Assembly (NCBI RefSeq): GCF_900101955.1
Contig: NZ_FNAQ01000012.1
Span: 1-64,000 of the forward strand
Reading direction: 5' to 3'
Source of the DNA: Desulfuromonas thiophila
GTDB taxonomy: Bacteria; Desulfobacterota; Desulfuromonadia; Desulfuromonadales; Desulfuromonadaceae
DNA: 64,000 nucleotides
A model generated the notes under the pieces. That model had not been told where the DNA came from. It searched no databases and worked only from the letters and a program-made list of their open reading frames with translations. The translations under genes and the position numbers were made by a program. This document shows, piece after piece, positions 45,074 through 54,853 of the stretch. Every line of letters starts with the position of its first letter. The first letter of the stretch is position 1.

Positions 45074-47260
45074 TCAAACCCGCCACAGCCGCCAGCAACT
45101 GTGAATCCGCGGGTTACGACGGAAATCCTCCGGCAAGGTGGCCGCACCCAGATCCTCCCAGGCCAGTCCGGCGTCGGTCAGCGCTGCAGTATCAAGACGG
45201 AAGCGGCGCAAATTGGTGGAAAAAATCAGCTCGCCAGCGACGGCCAGGCGGGCGGCGGCGGCGGTCAGCAGTTCCACATGGTCGCGTTGCACATCGAAAA
45301 CCCCTTCCATCCGTTTGGAATTGGAAAAGGTTGGTGGATCGACAAAAATCAGGCCGTAGCAGCCCTGCTCTTCGGCCAGCCAGGCCAGGCAGTCCGCCTG
45401 AATGAAACGGTGCGTCGGGCCATCAAAGCCATTACGCTGCAGATTGCGTCGCGCCCAGCGCAGATAGGTCGCTGACAGATCGACGCTGGTGGTACTGCGG
45501 GCACCGCCGGCAGCGGCATAGACCGTGGCACTACCGGTATAGGCAAACAGGTTGAGCATGTCGCGGCCTGCGGCCTTGTCACGAATCAGCTCGCGGGTCT
45601 GGCGGTGATCGAGAAACAGGCCGGTGTCGAGATAATCCTGCAGATTTACCTCAAATTTCAGCCCGCCCTCCTCGACGATAAAAAAACGGCCGCTGTCATC
45701 CTGCCGCTGATACTGCGCCTGGCCACGCTGGCGCTGACGCACCTTGACATGAACGGCATCGGCCGATACGCCAAGCACCTCGGGCAACAGGGTAACCACC
45801 TCGCGCAGGCGCCGCCGGGCCAGCCGGGGATCACACTCCGGTGGTGCCTGATATTCCTGCACCTGCACCTGCTCGCCATAAAGGTCAATGGCGACGGCAT
45901 AATCCGGCAGATCGGCATCATACAGGCGATAGCAGCTGATCTGGCGCCGGCGGGCCCAGCGACCAAGGTGGCGCAGATTTTTACGCAAACGATTAGCGAA
46001 CATCTGCCCGCCGTCCGACAGCTGTTCAACTGGCGCCAGCCCGTGGGAAGCCTCGACCGGTTCCCGGAAATAATACTGCGGTTCGATAACGAAATGCAGC
46101 AACTGGCACGGCAGGGCGCCATTGAAGAAATGGTGCTTACGCAAGGCCCGCAGGCCGAGCTGTGGCCCCAATTCGGGCGCGCCGGTCAACACGGCCAGTT
46201 TCCAACCCTGAGCCGCCTGCCGCAGCTGAACACCCAGCTGACGATACAAGCCCGCCACCTGTTCGACCGTGCCCAGCCGCTGACCATAGGGCGGATTGGT
46301 CAGCACCAGTCCGGCAGGCTGTGGCAGGCTGCGGCATCCGAGCTGATCCAGGGGCAGACTTTCGAAACAGACCTGCTCGCTCAGGCCGGCCCGTTCGGCA
46401 TTGACCCGCGCCAGAGCCACGGCGTTGGCGTTCTGGTCAAAACCCAGCAGCGCTGGCACCTGCGCCATGCCCAGCTGCCAGCGCCGCCGGGCTTCGGTAC
46501 GCAGCTGCTGCCACAGGACCGGATCGTGCCGGCACCAGTGTTCGAAGGCGAAACCCGAGCGCAGCAGGCCAGGCGCACCATCGCCAGCCATCAGAGCCGC
46601 CTCCAGCACCAGCGTGCCACTACCACACAGCGGATCGACAAAGGCGCCCCCGCGCGCGGCAATGGCGGGCCAGCCGGCCCGCGCCAGCAACGCCGCCGCC
46701 AGATGCTCCTTGAGCGGCGCCATGCCACCTTCACAGCGATAGCCCCGCCGGTGCAGGCTCTCGCCCGACAGATCCAGACTCAGCGTCAGCTGATCGCGAT
46801 ATAAATGCACATTGACCCGCCAGCAGGGCGTGCGGCTGTCAACATCGGGTCGCTGTCCGGTTGCCGCGCGAAAGCTGTCAACCACGGCATCCTTGACCTT
46901 CAGGGCGACGAACTGCGAATGGCGCAGCTGCGACTGCTGGACATGGCTGTCAACGGCAAAGGTGGCACTGACCGGAAAGTGGGCCGACCAGTCAACCTGG
47001 CGCGCCAGAGCGTAGAGCTGATCGGCATCACCAGCCGCCCCCTGGCACAGGGGCAGCAGCAACCGGCCACCAAAACGCGACCACAGACCGATACGATAGA
47101 CCAGCGCCAGATCGCCCCGGCAATGCACGCCACCCCGTGCCAGCCGCACCGCCTCGGCAGCCAGAGCGGTGAGCTCCTCGGCCAGCAGCGGCTCCAGGCC
47201 GCGCGGCGCACTGACAAACAGCTCCAGGCCGGCCCCCGGCCCCTGCTTCACCACATCCAT
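45074..47260 (-). CDS. rlmKL: Bifunctional 23S rRNA methyltransferase RlmKL
   Basis: This 728-aa protein fuses two rRNA methyltransferases. The N-terminal half (RlmL, m2G2445) has a THUMP domain and the catalytic FVDPLCGSGTLVLEAA and LVLTNPPYGQRL motifs. The C-terminal half (RlmK, m7G2069) has SAM motif NLFAYTGSATVYAA and LIFVDPPTFSNSKRM. Both active sites look intact. ATG 47260 begins the usual N-terminus, although the Shine-Dalgarno is poor; it is only 5 bp after the FKBP stop, suggesting coupled translation. Confidence 0.95.
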   Translation of the reverse strand: MDVVKQGPGAGLELFVSAPRGLEPLLAEELTALAAEAVRLARGGVHCRGDLALVYRIGLWSRFGGRLLLPLCQGAAGDADQLYALARQVDWSAHFPVSATFAVDSHVQQSQLRHSQFVALKVKDAVVDSFRAATGQRPDVDSRTPCWRVNVHLYRDQLTLSLDLSGESLHRRGYRCEGGMAPLKEHLAAALLARAGWPAIAARGGAFVDPLCGSGTLVLEAALMAGDGAPGLLRSGFAFEHWCRHDPVLWQQLRTEARRRWQLGMAQVPALLGFDQNANAVALARVNAERAGLSEQVCFESLPLDQLGCRSLPQPAGLVLTNPPYGQRLGTVEQVAGLYRQLGVQLRQAAQGWKLAVLTGAPELGPQLGLRALRKHHFFNGALPCQLLHFVIEPQYYFREPVEASHGLAPVEQLSDGGQMFANRLRKNLRHLGRWARRRQISCYRLYDADLPDYAVAIDLYGEQVQVQEYQAPPECDPRLARRRLREVVTLLPEVLGVSADAVHVKVRQRQRGQAQYQRQDDSGRFFIVEEGGLKFEVNLQDYLDTGLFLDHRQTRELIRDKAAGRDMLNLFAYTGSATVYAAAGGARSTTSVDLSATYLRWARRNLQRNGFDGPTHRFIQADCLAWLAEEQGCYGLIFVDPPTFSNSKRMEGVFDVQRDHVELLTAAAARLAVAGELIFSTNLRRFRLDTAALTDAGLAWEDLGAATLPEDFRRNPRIHSCWRLWRV

Positions 47261-47265
47261 GCTGC

Positions 47266-47694
47266 CTAAGCGATCTCCACCAGTTCGAGGGCGAAATTGA
47301 GTGCCCGGCCGGCCAGAGGATGGTTGCCGTCGAGGGTGACCGTCCCCTCGCCCAGCTCCGCCACCGTCACCACCAGCGGAATGCCTTCGGCCGTCTGCGC
47401 CTGCAGCTGAATCCCGACTTCCAGCTCCAGCTCCGCCGGCAGCATGGCACGCTCGACCGTGACGCATTGCTCCTCGTCATAATCGCCATAGGCCTCGCTG
47501 GCCTCAATCCGCACCTGCTTGCGTTCACCAACCTGCATGCCCTGAATCGCCTGATCGAAACCGGGGATCACCGCGCCTTCGCCAAGGGCGAATTCCAGCG
47601 GCTCGCGCCCCTGCGAGGAATCAAACTGACTGCCATCGTCAAAGGTACCGGTATAGTGAACCTTGACGCGATCTCCGGGTTGCGCTGTAACCAT
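47266..47694 (-). CDS. FKBP-type peptidyl-prolyl isomerase, SlyD-like
   Basis: This 142-aa protein has the FKBP core VKVHYTGTFDDGSQFDSS and PLEFALGEGAVIPGFDQAIQGMQVGE, with the inserted IF chaperone domain (about 70-120) and VDGNHPLAG-like LDGNHPLAGRAL, all typical of the SlyD family. It lacks the long His-rich metal-binding tail of E. coli SlyD. It is encoded between the PHP phosphoesterase and rlmKL genes. Confidence 0.92.
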   Translation of the reverse strand: MVTAQPGDRVKVHYTGTFDDGSQFDSSQGREPLEFALGEGAVIPGFDQAIQGMQVGERKQVRIEASEAYGDYDEEQCVTVERAMLPAELELEVGIQLQAQTAEGIPLVVTVAELGEGTVTLDGNHPLAGRALNFALELVEIA

Positions 47695-47699
47695 GAAAA

Positions 47700-48572
47700 C
47701 TACTCCTGTGAATGCTGATGCGTTTGCAGAAACAGCTGCAGCCGTTCATAGCAGCTGTACGGGATATCGCCGATGGCGCGAATGCGACCAAATTCGGCCC
47801 CGCCATCCTCGATACCATGAAAATCGGAACCGCCGGTCACCAGCAGATCGCGCCGCCGCGCCTGGGCCAGATACCATTCGAGTTCATCGCAATTGACGCC
47901 GTTGTTGTAGGCTTCGATGCCCTGCAGGCCGCAGGCACAGAGCTCATCAAGTAACTGCTGCATGGCCTGGGGATCGCGGGTAATGTAGGGGGGATGGGCC
48001 AGAACAGCCACACCACCAGCGGCGCGGATCAGACCAATGGCCTCATCGACGGGGAAAAACCGCTTCGGCTCGTTGCAACTGACCAGATACTGCTGAAAGG
48101 CCTCCTCCATGTTGCTGACCAGTCCCTGAGCCATCAGTTCCATGGCAATATGGGGCCGGCCGATACTGCCGGCGGCCCGGGCGCTGACGGCGGCGAAATC
48201 CAGCGGCGGCAGGGCGCGCTGGCGCAGCACCGCGTTCACCTTCTCGACGATACGGGCATTGCGCTGGGCGCGGAACTGCTGAAAATCGCGCAGGGCCTGC
48301 CCCAGCACCGCATCCGCCGGGTCAAAACCGTAACCCAACAGATGAATATCCTGATAATTGCGCCAGACACAGGACAGCTCGACTCCGCTGACCAGATAGA
48401 TACCCAGATCACGGCTAGCGGCCTGGGCGGCAACCACGCCATCGATATTGTCGTGATCGCATAGCGCCAGCGCCCGCACTCCCGCCGCGGCGGCACGCGC
48501 CACCAGAAGCGATGGCGGATGAACACCATCGGAGCAGCTGCTGTGAACGTGCAGATCGACGCGCGGATGCAT
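47700..48572 (-). CDS. PHP-domain phosphoesterase (TrpH / RNase AM type)
   Basis: This 290-aa protein starts DLHVHSSCSDG, the PHP metal-binding motif. LALCDHDNIDG, SGVELSC, VAVLAHP and VTGGSDFHG supply the other His/Asp ligands of the trinuclear metal site. The family includes E. coli RNase AM (formerly TrpH), a 5'-3' exonuclease that also hydrolyses 3',5'-nucleoside bisphosphates. ATG 48572 follows AAGGGA. FKBP follows after 5 bp. Confidence 0.88.
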   Translation of the reverse strand: MHPRVDLHVHSSCSDGVHPPSLLVARAAAAGVRALALCDHDNIDGVVAAQAASRDLGIYLVSGVELSCVWRNYQDIHLLGYGFDPADAVLGQALRDFQQFRAQRNARIVEKVNAVLRQRALPPLDFAAVSARAAGSIGRPHIAMELMAQGLVSNMEEAFQQYLVSCNEPKRFFPVDEAIGLIRAAGGVAVLAHPPYITRDPQAMQQLLDELCACGLQGIEAYNNGVNCDELEWYLAQARRRDLLVTGGSDFHGIEDGGAEFGRIRAIGDIPYSCYERLQLFLQTHQHSQE

Positions 48573-48718
48573 GAAGGTCCCTTTTGAGCCGGAGAAAAAA
48601 GGCAAAGCGCGATGGCCTGAAAGCGGCGGGAAGCGCCAGAAATGGCCGTCATGGTAACACAGCGAGAGCGCAGTCACCACCTCAACTTCCTGCCTCACCG
48701 ACAGCAACAAGCGAAGAC

Positions 48719-48746
48719 TTGCCATCGGCGTCGATCGTGCCATAAT
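48719..48746 (+). promoter_or_regulatory. Candidate promoter of the histidine-kinase operon
   Basis: TTGCCA (48719-48724) and CATAAT (48741-48746) are 16 bp apart, about 80 bp before the kinase ATG in the divergent region. Confidence 0.5.
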
Positions 48747-48824
48747 TAGCCAGACGGCTGCCCCGCCACCCCGTCTTGTTGTATCCGCCTATTTCGTCGT
48801 TCAGACCCTGGGGAAATCCCGCCT

Positions 48825-50345
48825 ATGTCTTCGGTTGTCAAACTGCTCCGCCACCTGTTGCTACAGCTGGCCTTTTTCATACTCGGCGCCAGCCTGCTCA
48901 GTTTTCTGTCCTTTCTGCAGAAACTGCTGATCGGCTATCCGCAGAGACTCATTGGCTACCTGATCCCGGTGCTGGCCGGTGGCGTCACCTCCGTCATCAT
49001 TGCCTACCTCTACGGCCGGCTCCGCCGGGCCGAACAGGCCAACCTGCAGCGGGCCGGACTTGACCTGCGCCTGCGCCTGCCCCACCTGCTGGTGCTGATC
49101 AACGCCGCGCTGTCCGGCAGCCTGCTGCTGTGCCTGTTCTCGCTGGCCCAGAAGGTGCTGGCCGGCTATCCCCTGCATCCGAAAGGCTTTGTCGTACCGA
49201 CCCTGTTCGGCGGCGCCAGCGGCCTGCTCATCGGCATCTACCTGCTGCGCAATCATCAGCTGCTGGCAAGCCAGAGCGAAACCCTGGAACGGCTGCGGCA
49301 GGAAAAAAACAAGGTGTCGGACATTCTCGTTTCCATCAGTGACGGTTTGCTGGTGGCCGATGCCACCGGCCGCATCGAACGGGTCAACGCCGCCGCCCTG
49401 CAGCTGCTCGAGCTGGAAGAGGCCAACGCCTGCGGCCAGCCCCTCGAAGCCCTGTTCGCCCGGGCTGTCGCCAGCAGCCTGGATGACTTTTTCTCTCCCG
49501 AACGGCGCGGCCGCAGCCGCACCTTCAGCCTGCTGACCCGCGACGGCAAACCCCGCACGGTGAAGGCCCAGCTGGTGAATATCCGCAACGACCGCGGCGA
49601 CTGCGGTGGGCTGCTGCTGATTCTGCATGACACCACGGAGGAGCACCGCATCGACCGGATGAAATCCGAGTTCATCTCCAGCGCCGCCCACAATCTAAAA
49701 ACCCCGATAACCGCCATCGCCGGCTACTCCGAACTGCTGCTGGCCGATGGCGAACTGCCCGTGAGCCAGCGACAGGAATTTCTCGGTTACATCCACGAAA
49801 AAGCCTGGCAACTCGACCGGCTGATCAACAACCTGCTGGATATCAGCCGGGTCGAATCCGGTCGCGAGATCCGCCTGGAAAAACAGCTGCTGCCGGTAGC
49901 CAGCCTGCTTGAACGCGTTCAGCGGCTCTGCCATCAGACCCCCAGCACCTGCCAGTTCCGGATCGACTGTCGCGACGAGCAGACCCTTGTGTTCGTCGAT
50001 CCGGACAAGATTGAGCAGGTCCTGCAAAACCTGATCAGTAACGCCATCAAGTTCTCACCCGGTGCCGAGTATGTCTTTGTCCACGGCCATCGTGCCGACC
50101 ACTGTTATGAAATCAGTGTGCGCGACGAAGGTATCGGCATGACCGACGAGGAAACCACCCGCATCTTCGACCGGTTTTACCGCACGGACGCGGCCTCGGC
50201 CACCGCACCGGGTCTGGGACTGGGCATGAGTCTGGTGAAGGCGCTGGTGGAGGCGCACGGCGGCGAGATCCGGGTTCAGAGTGTGCTGCATCAGGGCACC
50301 ACGGTCACCTTCAGCCTGCCCGCGCGCGACGACAAGACCCCATGA
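48825..50345 (+). CDS. Membrane histidine kinase with PAS domain
   Basis: This 506-aa protein has four membrane helices in two similar halves (about 12-65 and 85-145), a PAS domain (ILVSISDGLLVADATGRIERVNAAALQLL), a HisKA dimerisation domain with the phospho-acceptor in SAAHNLKTPITAIAGYS (about residue 291), and an HATPase with LQNLISNAIKFSPGA, VRDEGIGMTDEE and GLGLGMSLVKALVEAHGG. No response regulator adjoins it. Instead it overlaps an ABC transporter ATPase gene (ATGA), an unusual coupling. The Shine-Dalgarno before ATG 48825 is weak. Signal unknown. Confidence 0.93.
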   Translation: MSSVVKLLRHLLLQLAFFILGASLLSFLSFLQKLLIGYPQRLIGYLIPVLAGGVTSVIIAYLYGRLRRAEQANLQRAGLDLRLRLPHLLVLINAALSGSLLLCLFSLAQKVLAGYPLHPKGFVVPTLFGGASGLLIGIYLLRNHQLLASQSETLERLRQEKNKVSDILVSISDGLLVADATGRIERVNAAALQLLELEEANACGQPLEALFARAVASSLDDFFSPERRGRSRTFSLLTRDGKPRTVKAQLVNIRNDRGDCGGLLLILHDTTEEHRIDRMKSEFISSAAHNLKTPITAIAGYSELLLADGELPVSQRQEFLGYIHEKAWQLDRLINNLLDISRVESGREIRLEKQLLPVASLLERVQRLCHQTPSTCQFRIDCRDEQTLVFVDPDKIEQVLQNLISNAIKFSPGAEYVFVHGHRADHCYEISVRDEGIGMTDEETTRIFDRFYRTDAASATAPGLGLGMSLVKALVEAHGGEIRVQSVLHQGTTVTFSLPARDDKTP

Positions 50346-51301
50346 GTCAGACCGCGCCCTGTCTCCTGTCCGACCAACCCTGCCTGCAGGTCCGCGGACT
50401 GAGTACCTTTTTCTTCACCCGTGGTGGCATCGTCAAGGCCGTGCGCGAGCTTGACCTTGACCTCTGGCCTGGCCGCACCCTGGCCTTGGTGGGCGAATCC
50501 GGTTGCGGCAAATCCATCACCGCCCTGTCGCTGCTGCGGCTGGTGCCCGCCCCCGGCCGCATTGTCAGCGGCAGCATCCGACTCGACGGCGAGGAGCTGC
50601 TGCAGCTGCCCGCCCAGGAGATGCGGCGGCGCCGTGGCAACCGCATCGCCATGATTTTTCAAGACCCCATGACGGCCCTCAATCCGGTGCTGACCATCGG
50701 CCGTCAACTGACGGAAGGGTTGGAGCTGCATCGCGGCCTGAGCGGCCGAGCGGCCCTGCTGCGAGCGGCGGAGCTGCTCGACCAGGTCGGGCTGGCCAAC
50801 CCGGTCCAGCGCCTGCGCGACTACCCCCATCAACTTTCCGGGGGCATGCGTCAGCGCGTGGTCATAGCCATGGCGCTGGCCGGCAAACCGCAGATCCTTA
50901 TCGCTGACGAACCCACCACGGCTCTGGATGTCACCATCCAGGCCCAGATCATGACCCTACTGGGCGACCTGCAGCGACAACAAAACATGGCCCTGCTGCT
51001 GATCAGTCATGATCTGGGGCTGGTGGCCCAGAATGCCGACGAGGTCGCCGTGATGTACGACGGTCTGGTGGTGGAACAGGCGCCGGTCACCCAGCTGTTC
51101 GACAACCCCCTGCACCCCTACAGCCGCCATCTGCTGAATTGCATTCCTCGCCGTGCCGGTCAGCCAACCGAGACAGCCAGCCCGACCGGCCCGTTCTGGC
51201 ACCACTGTCCCGCACGCTTCCGGCCGCGGCCGACAGGTCCGCCGCCACTGCAACAGACCAGCGCCGGTCATTGGCTGCGTTGCTGGCCGGAGACCCCCTG
51301 A
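50342..51301 (+). CDS. Peptide/nickel-type ABC transporter ATPase, OppD/DppD-like
   Basis: This 319-aa ATPase has Walker [11 protein letters not shown]-loop [23 protein letters not shown], signature LSGGMRQRV, Walker [20 protein letters not shown] and the switch His in [19 protein letters not shown]. It belongs to the oligopeptide/dipeptide/nickel family. The C-terminal oligo-HPY region ([14 protein letters not shown]) keeps only part of the usual Cys-rich motif. Permeases and a binding protein are not encoded here, so substrate is unknown. ATG overlaps the kinase stop. Confidence 0.92.
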   Translation: MSQTAPCLLSDQPCLQVRGLSTFFFTRGGIVKAVRELDLDLWPGRTLALVGESGCGKSITALSLLRLVPAPGRIVSGSIRLDGEELLQLPAQEMRRRRGNRIAMIFQDPMTALNPVLTIGRQLTEGLELHRGLSGRAALLRAAELLDQVGLANPVQRLRDYPHQLSGGMRQRVVIAMALAGKPQILIADEPTTALDVTIQAQIMTLLGDLQRQQNMALLLISHDLGLVAQNADEVAVMYDGLVVEQAPVTQLFDNPLHPYSRHLLNCIPRRAGQPTETASPTGPFWHHCPARFRPRPTGPPPLQQTSAGHWLRCWPETP

Positions 51302-52305
51302 TGGATACCCTGCTGCAACTGGAAGGCCTGACCAAGGGCTTTCATGTCAGCGGCGGCCCCGGCCGGCCGCGCCAGTGGCTGCGTGCCGTCGAGCAGGTCA
51401 ATCTGCAGCTGCGGCGCGGCGAAACCCTCGCGCTGGTGGGAGAATCGGGCTGCGGCAAGTCCACCTTGGCCAAACTCATTCTGGGCCTGCTGACACCGGA
51501 CAGCGGCACGCTGCGTTTCAAGGGCCTCGAACCGACCCGCCTGCCCGGTGCGGCCCGGCGTCAGCTGCAACGCCAGATGCAGATGGTCTTTCAGGATCCC
51601 TTTTCCTCCCTTAATCCGCGCATGCAGGTCGGCACTATTTTGGCCGAACCCTTTCATATCCACCGCATCTGCTCCCGCGCCGAAGCCCACCAACGCGCGC
51701 TGCAGCTCTTGGAAGAGGTCGGTCTCACGCCGGATCATGCCCGGCGCTTCGCCCACGAATTTTCCGGGGGACAGCGGCAGCGCGTCGGCATTGCCCGCGC
51801 CCTGGCCCTGCGACCGGAACTGGTGGTGGCTGATGAACCGGTTTCGGCCCTTGACCTCTCCATCCAGGCGCAGATCCTGCAGCTGCTGCGCGATCTGCAG
51901 CAGCGCCATCAACTGACCTACCTGTTTATCAGTCACGATCTGGCTGTGGTTGCCAGCCTGGCCAGCCGGGTAGCACTGATGTACCTGGGCCGCGTGGTGG
52001 AAATCGCTCCGGTGGACGCCTTCTTTGGCCGCCCCCTGCATCCCTATGGCGAAATGCTGCTGCAGGCCCTGCCCCTGCCCGACCCGCACCACCGTCAACG
52101 GCCACGAGCGCGCGGCGAGATTCCTTCCGCCACGGCACCGCCGCCCGGCTGTCCGTTCCATCCACGCTGTGCCCACGCCCAGCCTTTGTGCCAACAGCAG
52201 CGCCCGCCACTGCAGGACGCTGGCAACCACCGACAGGTGGCCTGCTGGCGCGCCGCCGAATTGCAGCTTGAAGGCCTCGAACGACTGCTGCGACAGAGCC
52301 CTTGA
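51301..52305 (+). CDS. Peptide/nickel-type ABC transporter ATPase, OppF/DppF-like
   Basis: This 334-aa ATPase has Walker [27 protein letters not shown], signature [19 protein letters not shown], Walker [20 protein letters not shown] and [25 protein letters not shown]. The C-terminal oligo-HPY domain ([12 protein letters not shown]… [15 protein letters not shown]) is complete. ATG 51301 overlaps the stop of the OppD-like gene. Together the two would energise a peptide- or metal-type importer whose membrane part lies elsewhere. Confidence 0.92.
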   Translation: MDTLLQLEGLTKGFHVSGGPGRPRQWLRAVEQVNLQLRRGETLALVGESGCGKSTLAKLILGLLTPDSGTLRFKGLEPTRLPGAARRQLQRQMQMVFQDPFSSLNPRMQVGTILAEPFHIHRICSRAEAHQRALQLLEEVGLTPDHARRFAHEFSGGQRQRVGIARALALRPELVVADEPVSALDLSIQAQILQLLRDLQQRHQLTYLFISHDLAVVASLASRVALMYLGRVVEIAPVDAFFGRPLHPYGEMLLQALPLPDPHHRQRPRARGEIPSATAPPPGCPFHPRCAHAQPLCQQQRPPLQDAGNHRQVACWRAAELQLEGLERLLRQSP

Positions 52306-52311
52306 CCAACC

Positions 52312-52329
52312 TGTGCCAGCTGTGGCACA
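52312..52329. promoter_or_regulatory. TGTGCC-N6-GGCACA palindrome upstream of the sigma-54 regulator gene
   Basis: TGTGCC AGCTGT GGCACA is a perfect inverted repeat, 51 bp before the regulator ATG. The same half-sites and spacing recur twice after the gene (54658 and 54690), so it is probably the regulator's own binding site (autoregulation). Confidence 0.65.
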
Positions 52330-52379
52330 GTGCCTGTCCGACGCACCCCCGCGTCCGCCGAGAAGAAGGAATCCGTGTC

Positions 52380-54662
52380 ATGGGCCCCATCCTGACCGTC
52401 AAGGAACGCTGTCGCAAATGTTACGCCTGCGTACGCAACTGCCCGGTCAAGGCCATCAAGGTCAAGGCCCATTACGCCGAGGTCATCCATTCCCGTTGTA
52501 TCGGCTGCGGCAAATGCATTGCCGTCTGCACCCAGAAAGCCAAGGTTATTGCTGACAGCCGCGAGCAGACCTGGCGTCTGCTGGGCGGCAGCGACCGCAA
52601 GATCGCCGTTCTGGGCTGTTCCTACCCCGCCTTCTTTCAGGACGTGGCTCCCAACCAGCTGGTCAGCGGCCTGCGCCGGCTCGGTTTTGACGAGGTCCAT
52701 CAGGGCGCCGCCGGCGTCGAATTGCTCAGCGCCAGCTATCATCAACAAATGCAACAGCCCGGCGACACCCCCCTGATCACCAGCCACTGTCCAACCATTG
52801 TCGACCTGATCGAACGCCACTATCCACAGATGCTCAAGAACCTGCTGCCGGTGGTCTCACCGATGATCGCCATCGGCCGCTTTATCAAGGCCTGCAACAG
52901 CGCACCGGTCCAGCTGGTCTACATCAGCTCCTGCATCGCCGGCAAATTTGAGATCTTCGCTGAACCCGTGGCTGACGCCATCGACGTGGTGCTGACCTAC
53001 AAGGAACTGGGCCAGATGTTTCAGCAACAGCGCCTTGATCTGACCCGGCTGGGACACACCCCGTTCGACGGCCTGCAGCCGCGGCGCGGCTGCCTGTTTC
53101 CGATCAGCGGTGGCCCCTTTCAGGTTCTCGATATTCATGATGATTTCTTCCAGCCGCGCTATTTCTGTGCTGAAGGCGAGGAAAACTCACTCGAAATCAT
53201 CCGTGATCTGGCCGCCGGTCGCATCGACGCGCGCCTGGTGGACATCCGCTTCTGTAATGGCGGCTGCATCGGCGGCCCCGGCCGCAACAACCGCCTGACC
53301 ACCTTTGCCAAACAGACCCTGATTCACCGCCACTTTCAGCGCGACGACATCCGCTACAGCACCAGTGAGCGTTACGGCAAACCGCCACAGATCGATTTTG
53401 GCCGCAGTTTCCGCAACAAATACAAGCGCCTCGACCTGCCCAGCAGTGACAGCATCCGCAAGATTCTGCTGCAGACCAACAAGCACAGCGAACAGGACGA
53501 GCTCGACTGCGGCGGCTGTGGCTACCGCACCTGCCGGGAACATGCCATCGCCGTCTATCAGGGTCTGGCGGACATCGAAATGTGCCTGCCCTACTCCCTC
53601 AAGCGGCTGGAGGAAGACCGCCTGACCCTGACTCAGAAATACGAACTGGCGCAGCACGCCCTGTCACAGGAGTTCGGCGATCTGACCCTGGTCGGCAAGG
53701 ACAGCCACACCCAGGAGGTGCTTAATCTGATCCACCAGGTCGGCCCGACCCCGACCACGGTTCTGATCCGCGGCGAAAGCGGTACCGGCAAGGAACTGAC
53801 CGCCCGCGCCATTCACCGCGTCAGCCCACGCACCGACAAACCACTGGTCACCCTCAACTGCACCACCCTCAGCGACAGCCTGCTCGAAAGCGAGCTGTTC
53901 GGCCACCAGAAGGGAGCCTTCACCGGTGCCGTCAGCGACAAAAAGGGTCTGTTCGAGGCCGCCCACGGCGGCACCATCTTTCTCGACGAGATCGGTGATA
54001 TCTCGCCCAAGGTACAGGCCGAACTGTTGCGGGTGCTCGACAGCGGCGAGATCCGCCCGGTCGGCGGCAATCACAGCAAGAAGGTGGATGTCCGACTGAT
54101 CGCCGCCACCAATAAAAACCTGGAGGACGGTGTGCGCGAAGGCTGGTTCCGCGAGGATCTGTTCTACCGTCTCAACGTCTTCTCCATTACCATGCCGCCG
54201 TTGCGCAACCGCCTTGACTCACTGGAAGAGCTGCTGGAACACTTCCTGCGCCACACCAGCAAGCGCGTCAACAAGACCATCACGGCGATTGATCGGCGCG
54301 CCATAGAAGCCATGCGCCTGTATCACTGGCCCGGCAATATTCGCGAACTGCAGAACATCATTGAACGGGCGGCGGTTCTGACCCAGGATCGCAGCATTCA
54401 CCTGGAAAATCTGCCGGTAGTCTTCACCGAACTGATCGGCCGACGCGGTCAGCAGTCGGGCGCGACCGATCAGTCCCTGCGCCAGAGCCTGGAGCAACAG
54501 ATCAGCCTGATCGAAAAAGGCCTGTTGAAAAACTATCTGGAACAGGCCGCGGGCAATGTTTCCGCCGCCGCGCGCCTGGCCCAGATGCCCCGTCGCAGCT
54601 TTTATCGCCTGCTGGAACGACATCAGCTGCACAGCGCCGAACAGCGCGGCGATCAGCTGTGA
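52380..54662 (+). CDS. Sigma-54-dependent regulator with ferredoxin and [FeFe]-hydrogenase-like sensor domains
   Basis: This 760-aa protein is multidomain. Residues 11-21 and 40-50 hold two CxxCxxCxxxC ferredoxin motifs. About 74-300 resembles the [FeFe]-hydrogenase H-cluster domain: TSHCP (134-138), SSCIAGKFE (183-191) and [11 protein letters not shown] further on keep all four expected H-cluster Cys, but the proton-relay Cys is His. An Fe-S domain follows ([13 protein letters not shown]…C). Then come the AAA+ sigma-54 domain ([21 protein letters not shown]) and a Fis-type HTH ([21 protein letters not shown]). Likely a redox- or H2-sensing activator. ATG 52380 follows AAGGAA. Confidence 0.9.
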   Translation: MGPILTVKERCRKCYACVRNCPVKAIKVKAHYAEVIHSRCIGCGKCIAVCTQKAKVIADSREQTWRLLGGSDRKIAVLGCSYPAFFQDVAPNQLVSGLRRLGFDEVHQGAAGVELLSASYHQQMQQPGDTPLITSHCPTIVDLIERHYPQMLKNLLPVVSPMIAIGRFIKACNSAPVQLVYISSCIAGKFEIFAEPVADAIDVVLTYKELGQMFQQQRLDLTRLGHTPFDGLQPRRGCLFPISGGPFQVLDIHDDFFQPRYFCAEGEENSLEIIRDLAAGRIDARLVDIRFCNGGCIGGPGRNNRLTTFAKQTLIHRHFQRDDIRYSTSERYGKPPQIDFGRSFRNKYKRLDLPSSDSIRKILLQTNKHSEQDELDCGGCGYRTCREHAIAVYQGLADIEMCLPYSLKRLEEDRLTLTQKYELAQHALSQEFGDLTLVGKDSHTQEVLNLIHQVGPTPTTVLIRGESGTGKELTARAIHRVSPRTDKPLVTLNCTTLSDSLLESELFGHQKGAFTGAVSDKKGLFEAAHGGTIFLDEIGDISPKVQAELLRVLDSGEIRPVGGNHSKKVDVRLIAATNKNLEDGVREGWFREDLFYRLNVFSITMPPLRNRLDSLEELLEHFLRHTSKRVNKTITAIDRRAIEAMRLYHWPGNIRELQNIIERAAVLTQDRSIHLENLPVVFTELIGRRGQQSGATDQSLRQSLEQQISLIEKGLLKNYLEQAAGNVSAAARLAQMPRRSFYRLLERHQLHSAEQRGDQL

Positions 54663-54675
54663 CAAATTCGGCACA
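54658..54675. promoter_or_regulatory. Upstream activator site 1 (TGTGAC-N6-GGCACA)
   Basis: TGTGAC AAATTC GGCACA differs from the perfect repeat by one base and overlaps the regulator's stop codon; outer bases AGC…GCT extend the symmetry. Its centre is 32 bp (three helical turns) from site 2 and about 187 bp before the predicted start of the small RNA. Confidence 0.6.
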
Positions 54676-54689
54676 GCTGCAAGAATACT

Positions 54690-54707
54690 TGTGCCACAAA
54701 AGGCACA
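54690..54707. promoter_or_regulatory. Upstream activator site 2 (TGTGCC-N6-GGCACA)
   Basis: TGTGCC ACAAAA GGCACA is a perfect inverted repeat, extended by one more pair (T…A) on the outside. It is about 155 bp before the predicted start of the small RNA, a normal distance for a sigma-54 enhancer. Confidence 0.65.
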
Positions 54708-54827
54708 AATCCTCGGCCCACACCCCAATCCGCCCACTGGCCGGCGACCTCACAAACCGCTCAGGCGTACTGACAATCAAAACGATATCGGTGAGTTGCA
54801 AACAAAATACCCGGCTTCCGACAATCT

Positions 54828-54843
54828 TGGCACCAAGACTGCT
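54828..54843 (+). promoter_or_regulatory. Sigma-54 promoter
   Basis: TGGCAC-CAAGA-CTGCT has the invariant GG (54829-54830) and GC (54841-54842) exactly 10 bp apart; only one of the usual -12 bases (CTGC for TTGC) departs from consensus. The start would be 54854. Confidence 0.65.
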
Positions 54844-54853
54844 AGGCTTCTCC

